A stretch of DNA of 18,294 bases from an uncultured Christensenellaceae bacterium. GTDB taxonomy: Bacteria > Bacillota > Clostridia > Christensenellales > CAG-314. Position numbers and translations under genes: made by a program. Positions 14,974 to 18,294 of this stretch are shown piece by piece. Position 1 is the first letter of the stretch. Each line of letters opens with the position of its first letter. The notes beneath the pieces were generated by a model. The model had not been told where the DNA came from, did not search any database, and saw only the letters and a program-made list of their open reading frames with translations. Location of the stretch: the NCBI GenBank assembly GCA_910586905.1, contig CAJUIV010000028.1, positions 1 through 18,294 on the forward strand. Reading direction: 5' to 3'.

Positions 14974-15036
14974 GGCTTGTTTTTATCGACAAGCCACATA
15001 CAAAAATATTATAAACTTTTACGGCGTCAAAGTCAA
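14974..15036 (-). promoter_or_regulatory. PFOR promoter and leader hairpin
   Basis: On the minus strand TTGACT (15036-15031), a 17-bp spacer and a perfect TATAAT (15013-15008) give a near-consensus promoter, as expected for an abundant enzyme. The transcript would start near 15001. It would carry a 7-bp hairpin (GGCTTGT 14974-14980 with ACAAGCC 14989-14995) almost at its 5' end, which may stabilise the mRNA. The hairpin is not followed by a proper T run, so I do not call it a terminator. Confidence 0.8.
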
Positions 15037-15070
15037 GGACTAATTGAGTTATATATAATATATTACTTGT

Positions 15071-15139
15071 TATTATATAACACATCACACAACTAATTCT
15101 GCATTAGTAGAATTTATAATCCGTGTGTGTTATATAATA
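15071..15139. repeat. 14-bp perfect inverted repeat around a 41-bp centre
   Basis: TATTATATAACACA (15071-15084) is the exact reverse complement of TGTGTTATATAATA (15126-15139). The flanking inner bases (CACAC and GTGTG) continue the symmetry imperfectly. Both arms contain TATAAT-like sequence. It lies upstream of the PFOR promoter, within AT-rich, gene-free DNA. It could be a pair of divergent regulator sites or the ends of a small decayed element. Confidence 0.5.
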
Positions 15140-15142
15140 TCG

Positions 15143-15271
15143 TCAGGCAGATTCCGCTAACCGGTAGATAAAGGTTTTTAATGCGTCGTAACCGTAAGAG
15201 TACTTTTTCGTGTTTTTGTAAACGAATTTATTTTTAAAACTTTGTATTTTAACGCATAAAAAAACGAATTT
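15143..15271 (-). pseudogene. C-terminal coding relic (42 codons)
   Basis: A minus-strand frame bounded by TGA at 15272-15274 and TGA at 15143-15145 reads FVYKNTKKYSYGYDALKTFI near its end. That looks like genuine protein sequence rather than chance, but there is no start codon. It may be the tail of a transposase- or integrase-like gene lost beside the tRNA locus; this is a guess from context, and the family is not recognised. Confidence 0.25.
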
Positions 15272-15317
15272 TCAAATTTCGGTGAAAAACTTTACTCGTC
15301 CGATTTGCAATAAACAG

Positions 15318-15346
15318 TTGCATATTTTACGTTAGTATGCTAAACT
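15318..15346 (+). promoter_or_regulatory. Candidate promoter of the tRNA-Glu region
   Basis: TTGCAT (15318-15323), a 17-bp spacer and TAAACT (15341-15346) would start transcripts near 15353, thirteen bases before the degenerate tRNA and upstream of the intact tRNA-Glu. One transcript could carry both. Confidence 0.4.
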
Positions 15347-15365
15347 TACAAAGCAAAATAAATAC

Positions 15366-15458
15366 GGCTTGATAGTATAGCGGTTAATACGTTGACCTCT
15401 CAGGTCGTCTTCACGAGGGCTTGTCCCTCGTATAACAGGGGTTCGGATCACTTTTGTA
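15366..15458 (+). pseudogene. Degenerate tRNA-Glu with a long variable-arm hairpin
   Basis: The 5' half parallels the intact tRNA-Glu at 15601: GGCTTGATAGTATAGCGGTT against GGCTCTATCGTATAGTGGTT, and CTCTCA with the same CTC anticodon. The T-loop segment ATAACAGGGGTTCG is identical. Between them, where a four-base variable loop is expected, about 22 extra bases hold a perfect 7-bp hairpin, ACGAGGG (15413-15419) with CCCTCGT (15425-15431). The 3' side no longer pairs: the T-stem has a mismatch, the acceptor complement TCAAGCC is missing, and there is no CCA. It should not be chargeable as a normal tRNA. It may be a decayed duplicate, an integration scar or a tRNA-like RNA. Confidence 0.65.
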
Positions 15459-15600
15459 TACTGTAACTTATCCGTTTCCGGAAAGTAGGGTAGAATGGTT
15501 TTTCGTATAAGTGCGCAAAAAACGCGGGAAACCGCTGTATATTGAGGGCAAGCCAATCGTCCCCAAATTCCCGCCTCTCATTACAAACAAAACTTAATAT
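15459..15600. other. Spacer between the tRNA-like relic and tRNA-Glu
   Basis: No gene is seen. It holds the perfect palindrome TTTCCGGAAA (15475-15484) and a small GAAA-capped hairpin, GCGG-GAAA-CCGC (15524-15535). The GCGGGAA of that hairpin can alternatively pair with TTCCCGC about 35 bases downstream (around 15570). These alternatives could be precursor-RNA structure or chance. Confidence 0.3.
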
Positions 15601-15675
15601 GGCTCTATCGTATAGTGGTTAGTACGTTGGCCTCTCACGCCGATAACAGGGGTTCGAATCCCCTTAGAGTCACCA
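15601..15675 (+). tRNA. tRNA-Glu, anticodon CTC
   Basis: A complete cloverleaf can be folded. The acceptor GGCTCTA pairs with TAGAGTC (one G-U). The D arm is GTA-TAGTGGTTAG-TAC. The anticodon stem-loop is TTGGC-CTCTCAC-GCCGA with CTC at positions 34-36. The T arm is AGGGG-TTCGAAT-CCCCT. A discriminator A and an encoded CCA complete it. CTC reads GAG codons. A terminator follows 28 bases later. A degenerate relative lies 235 bases upstream. Confidence 0.95.
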
Positions 15676-15703
15676 AAAACAGGCTCGCTTTTGAGCCGCA
15701 CAG

Positions 15704-15737
15704 AAAAGAGGAACGCAATAGGCGCGTGCCTCTTTTT
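15704..15737 (+). terminator. Intrinsic terminator of the tRNA-Glu transcript
   Basis: AAAAGAGG (15704-15711) pairs with CCTCTTTT (15729-15736), and inside it ACGC pairs with GCGT. The T-rich 3' arm runs into TTTTTCT. A smaller hairpin, GGCTC-GCTTTT-GAGCC, precedes it at 15682-15697. Confidence 0.8.
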
Positions 15738-15925
15738 CTATACTTCCCTATGCTTCGCCTGCCATAGTTCGTCAAAGAAGGACAGCCGAATTACGTATCG
15801 CTCGCCGAGCAAGCGTTCTTTTCGCTTTTCTCGGGACTTATATACTTAGAGTTACCGGTAAAAGTCGAACTTTTTTAAATTTCCGAGAGTTCGGTTTTAG
15901 ATATTCGAATTATAATACTTTTTAT
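15738..15925. other. Gene-free stretch with partial repeat of the tRNA 3' end
   Basis: No gene is seen in this ~190-bp stretch. CTTAGAGTTACC at 15845-15856 matches the tRNA-Glu 3' end CTTAGAGTCACC (15663-15674) at 11 of 12 bases, in direct orientation. That is the form left by integration events at tRNA genes, although 12 bp is short and the two lie only 180 bp apart. A -10 like TATAAT (15911-15916) precedes the next gene; its -35 is poor. Confidence 0.35.
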
Positions 15926-15940
15926 TTGGAGGAGAATATA

Positions 15941-16867
15941 ATGCGATACGAACAACATCCGATGTTTGATTTCTACTATTTTGAAAAATACAATATAAAA
16001 CAAAAACAAGTAAAAAAGTTTAGCGACGATAATTATAATAAGTTTCTTTTATTATGCAAAGATGAAAACGGATGCTTACGCATGAATTCAAGAATAAATA
16101 CGGAGTGGGTTTTTAGGTCGTACTTTGCCGCCAAAATGGTAATGGCATCTACGCTTTTATTGAATAATGCAGAGTATTGTATAAACAAAAACGTGTTGGT
16201 AACCGTCCCATATCTTCTATATTATGCTGCTCTGTCTTCAGCGAGAGGCTTTCTTTACGCATCGCCTTTTGAACAAACGGATGATTTGGAAAAACTGATT
16301 ACAATAAATCATAGTAAGGTGTTAAATCTTGTTCCTGATTTAATAAAAAATCATTTTGACAAAAATTTGGGTGAGGAAGTACAGTTGTTATTAAATTATC
16401 TCAAAAGTCAAAGAGAATTATTTTCGTATAAGTTTCCAGCGTCAGGTATTTTAAATGAAATTAAATATGAACAAACGGTAGATATTTGCGGTTTATTGGC
16501 AGAGCTTACGGAATTGAGTTCATATAAAATTCAAGAAGTTTATGAAAGAAAATTCGTAGATATTGATAAGTTACCGAATAAAACGGAAACATCGTGGATG
16601 AGTTTTGATCAAGAGATTATTCAAAAGTCATATAAATATGATAGTGTCGAAATAACCGGAGACAAATTCGAGCGTGTAGACTCAGAAGATTTTTATCGAA
16701 TCGACTATATAAATCGTAAAATAAAGTTTCCGACCTCGGTTATTTTTACAATGACTGAAGGAATGACGGAGGATTTTTTCGGGGCGTGGTGCAAGTCCAA
16801 AGAAAGTTTAAATGAGGATGATTTTAATCCGGACTTAGACTGGAACCGTATTTTTCCGATACCTTAA
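15941..16867 (+). CDS. Unrecognised protein with HEPN-like features (308 aa)
   Basis: I cannot assign a family with confidence. The central region, VPYLLYYAALSSARGFLY (about 89-106), then INHSKVLNLVPDLI (122-135) and a helix ending LKSQRELFSYKFP (154-166), follows the order of HEPN domains: 'YYA...ARA.L', then 'H..V', then 'L...R..ADY'. HEPN proteins are often RNases of toxin-antitoxin or phage-defence systems, where an R-x4-6-H motif is catalytic; that motif is not seen, so an inactive or binding role is possible. GGAGGAG lies six bases before the ATG at 15941, which beats the TTG at 15926. The gene is visibly more AT-rich than its neighbours and stands alone beside tRNA-Glu, which suggests acquisition. 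Confidence 0.5.
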   Translation: MRYEQHPMFDFYYFEKYNIKQKQVKKFSDDNYNKFLLLCKDENGCLRMNSRINTEWVFRSYFAAKMVMASTLLLNNAEYCINKNVLVTVPYLLYYAALSSARGFLYASPFEQTDDLEKLITINHSKVLNLVPDLIKNHFDKNLGEEVQLLLNYLKSQRELFSYKFPASGILNEIKYEQTVDICGLLAELTELSSYKIQEVYERKFVDIDKLPNKTETSWMSFDQEIIQKSYKYDSVEITGDKFERVDSEDFYRIDYINRKIKFPTSVIFTMTEGMTEDFFGAWCKSKESLNEDDFNPDLDWNRIFPIP

Positions 16868-16975
16868 CTGTATAACTCATATGCTATTTTTCAGTAAGTT
16901 TGATTCGAGGCTTTTTACCGGCAGATTGTAGCTTTTACGCGGATACAAAACCCGACTCTTATTTTCAGTAAACTA

Positions 16976-17004
16976 TTGATATTGGCGTTTTTTTGAAGTA
17001 TAAT
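16976..17004 (+). promoter_or_regulatory. Strong promoter abutting the lipoprotein start codon
   Basis: TTGATA (16976-16981), a 17-bp spacer and a perfect TATAAT (16999-17004) end only six bases before the ATG at 17011. Transcription would begin at or next to the A of the start codon, predicting a leaderless mRNA. Confidence 0.75.
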
Positions 17005-17010
17005 GTTATT

Positions 17011-17655
17011 ATGAAAAAGAAAATTGCCCTAATTTTGCTTTTTATAACCATCGTTACGTTTTCTGCGTGCGCTTTTTCCGGTTGCGGTAACGGCAGTAAA
17101 AGGGCTTTCAACGTCGGTTTCGGATATCAAAACTATATAATGACGGCGTTTTTATGCGCCGCCGAAAGCGATTGTACGCAATTCGATGTCGCTGACGTTT
17201 CCTTGGATTTTGCGTACGGTTGGGGAGATTCGACGGGCGGCAACGAATACTATCGGTATTCTTTGAAAAATTACGACGTTCCCGTTTGTATAGCTCTTTA
17301 TTTATCCGTTCGCGAGTATCACGGCTTGGAAACGTTTTTAGAAAGTGATTGCGACGATTACAAAAACGTTGACGGATACCGTTTTATTAAAGAAGTAAGC
17401 GTAGAAGAATTCAATACGGCAGACTACAAGGTCGTAGTAAAAATGTTAAGAGGCAAAATATTTGCTCACAAGGAAACATTGAACGTGCCGGCAAACTTGT
17501 TTGAGTTCTCTAAGGGTTATTTACAGTTCGACGTAATTGCAGTTTATTATTCCGAAGAAAATCAAAATTACTATTTTTCCCGTTCCGGAGAACACGATAG
17601 AGTGGAAATCCCGTTCACCGTCGCCGATAACAGAGTAACGCTGTTAACGTATTAA
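17011..17655 (+). CDS. Putative lipoprotein, function unknown (214 aa)
   Basis: The N-terminus MKKKIALILLFITIVTFSAC is a signal peptide (basic, then hydrophobic). Two cysteines, C20 (FSAC) and C24 (FSGC), could serve as the lipidation site, though both have phenylalanine where leucine is usual. The mature part (FNVGFGYQNYIMTAFLCAAE and onward) is rich in Tyr, Asp and Val with no family I recognise; it reads as a secreted beta-rich domain. The start at 17011 is preferred over an in-frame TTG at 16993, because that codon lies inside the promoter spacer. No ribosome binding site can fit between the predicted transcription start and the ATG. Confidence 0.65.
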   Translation: MKKKIALILLFITIVTFSACAFSGCGNGSKRAFNVGFGYQNYIMTAFLCAAESDCTQFDVADVSLDFAYGWGDSTGGNEYYRYSLKNYDVPVCIALYLSVREYHGLETFLESDCDDYKNVDGYRFIKEVSVEEFNTADYKVVVKMLRGKIFAHKETLNVPANLFEFSKGYLQFDVIAVYYSEENQNYYFSRSGEHDRVEIPFTVADNRVTLLTY

Positions 17656-17702
17656 CGGTAAAGTGTTTTGCGGCGTGGATTTCGACGTATTATTTAAAAA
17701 GG

Positions 17703-17741
17703 ACGCATAAAACGTCTTTAAGCTCTCATTTGTTTATGCGT
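17703..17741. repeat. 9-bp inverted repeat upstream of the zinc protein
   Basis: ACGCATAAA (17703-17711) and TTTATGCGT (17733-17741) are perfect complements separated by 21 bases, about 35 bases before the next start codon. It may be a regulator site or leader hairpin. Confidence 0.4.
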
Positions 17742-17773
17742 ACGTCGTTTACTTAAGATTAGGAGATACTTTT

Positions 17774-17998
17774 ATGATATGTCCGTACTGCGGAAAAGAA
17801 ATGAAAAAAGGGTATATCCCCGCCGCTAAAATGGCGTTGATGTGGATACCAGAAAGCGATAAGGTGCCGGTTACTATTTTTAGTAAGACTAAAACCGGAG
17901 TGAATTTGACGGACGTCCCAATTTGGAAAATGCAAAAGGTAACTTCTTTCTATTGCACCGATTGCAGAGTAGTTGTAACGCCGGTAGAAAAGCAGTAA
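17774..17998 (+). CDS. Small zinc-ribbon protein (DUF6487-like), 74 aa
   Basis: Two cysteine pairs, C3-x2-C6 (CPYCGKEMKKGYIP) and C57-x2-C60 (FYCTDCRVV), flank a short beta-rich region. The opening CPYCGKEM.KGYI and the 'L.W.P' that follows match the DUF6487 pattern. Such proteins are common in Clostridia and uncharacterised; binding one zinc is the safe inference. AGGAG lies seven bases before the ATG. It is a short single gene, followed at once by the right copy of the structured repeat, whose hairpin (GGCGTG-AAGC-CACGCC plus TTTTCT) could end its transcript. Confidence 0.7.
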   Translation: MICPYCGKEMKKGYIPAAKMALMWIPESDKVPVTIFSKTKTGVNLTDVPIWKMQKVTSFYCTDCRVVVTPVEKQ

Positions 17999-18035
17999 TA
18001 AAAGTTTATTGAACTAAAATAAAAATGAACGCGCT

Positions 18036-18172
18036 TTTACCGTAATTCCAATAGGGAAAAATATGTAAGCCGCAGGTGAAAGATAATTAGGCATGGCGTG
18101 AAGCCACGCCTTTTCTGATAATTATAACGCGTGGACGAACTAGGCTACGAGTAGCCTAGTGAGATATAGATA
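18036..18172 (+). repeat. Structured two-hairpin extragenic element, right copy
   Basis: This is the partner of the element at 12-155, inverted in the genome but again just 3' of a gene. Reading plus: ACCGTAATTCC and ATAGGGA (18039-18057), GTAAGCCGCAGG (18065-18076), a hairpin GGCGTG (18095-18100) with CACGCC (18105-18110) followed by TTTTCT, then the near-perfect block 18129-18172 with arms ACTAGGCTAC and GTAGCCTAGT around GA. Relative to the left copy the second hairpin keeps its pairing through changes on both sides (GGTAT/ATGCC there, GGCGT/ACGCC here, read on the opposite strand), which favours selection on structure. Confidence 0.8.
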
Positions 18173-18202
18173 AGTTTTGCATATCTCGCAAAATTCAATC
18201 GG

Positions 18203-18231
18203 TTGTGTTCTTTCATTTCTTGTGCTATAAT
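18203..18231 (+). promoter_or_regulatory. Promoter of the gene starting at 18272
   Basis: TTGTGT (18203-18208), a 17-bp spacer and TATAAT (18226-18231) with an upstream TG (extended -10) give a good promoter. The leader would be about 35 bases and includes AGGAG. Confidence 0.65.
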
Positions 18232-18271
18232 GACTTTACGATAAACAGTAATTTAACTAGGAGAATTAACG

Positions 18272-18294
18272 ATGAAAAAATTAGTCGCAATAAT
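18272..18294 (+). CDS. Start of a CDS cut by the window end
   Basis: ATG at 18272 follows AGGAG (18259-18263) and a good promoter. The seven complete codons read MKKLVAI, like the beginning of a signal peptide. Nothing more can be said. Confidence 0.5.

Noticed and set aside
15332..15556. 74-aa minus-strand frame across the tRNA-like relic
   Set aside because: It is the antisense translation of tRNA-like sequence, a common artefact; no start signals.
12..18172. The whole window as one excisable mobile element bounded by the repeats
   Set aside because: It contains dnaG, rpoD and other core genes, no integrase or transposase, and the repeats also resemble 3' gene elements. Loss would be lethal.
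1..18294. CRISPR array, rRNA genes or insertion sequences
   Set aside because: No regularly spaced direct repeats, no rRNA signatures and no intact transposase were seen on either strand.

Overview
The window looks like a chromosomal segment of an anaerobic, low-to-moderate-GC Firmicute, probably a gut-type Clostridia lineage. The reasons are the dnaG-rpoD-trmK-COG1579 gene order, a single-chain pyruvate:ferredoxin oxidoreductase (PFOR), AGGAG-type ribosome binding sites, and sigma-A type promoters (TTGATA/TTGACT, 17 bp, TATAAT). No 16S or other species marker is present, so the lineage is an inference.

Layout. 1-1041: a structured repeat, an XRE repressor (minus) and a divergent SLOG-family gene, with three near-identical operators between them. 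1122-5319: the macromolecular-synthesis operon dnaG, rpoD, trmK, and a coiled-coil zinc-ribbon gene (COG1579). 5320-5790: a gene-free stretch with nested inverted repeats, two extragenic repeats and a bidirectional terminator. 5793-6632 (minus): upp behind a leader that contains a 23-codon ORF, a U-rich pause hairpin and a terminator, which resembles pyrBI-type attenuation. 6784-8169: membrane-anchored metallophosphoesterase. 8353-9606: XRE regulator, a small paralogous-domain protein and a methyltransferase in a tight cluster. 9718-10239: two-helix membrane protein. 10435-11062: a second XRE repressor facing a DUF6809-like gene, again with three operators, one filling the 17-bp promoter spacer exactly. 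11073-11300: gene relic. 11436-14933 (minus): PFOR. 15000-15940: a scrapyard around tRNA-Glu(CTC), holding a 14-bp inverted repeat, a reading-frame relic, a degenerate tRNA-Glu with a long variable-arm hairpin, the intact tRNA-Glu, and a partial repeat of its 3' end. 15941-18294: an AT-rich orphan gene with HEPN-like features, a lipoprotein that is probably translated from a leaderless mRNA, a DUF6487-like zinc protein, the second copy of the structured repeat, and the first codons of another gene.

How it fits together. The core genes serve replication priming, housekeeping transcription, tRNA modification, uracil salvage and pyruvate oxidation. Between them sit small autoregulated accessory modules (XRE plus one effector, twice) and a tRNA-linked island edge.

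The most unusual feature is a roughly 140-bp two-hairpin element present at both ends of the window. The two copies are in opposite genomic orientation, but each is in the same orientation relative to the gene just upstream. One arm is 42/44 identical between copies, and the other hairpin shows compensatory base changes. The leader of upp and the tRNA-like relic are the next best candidates for undescribed biology.
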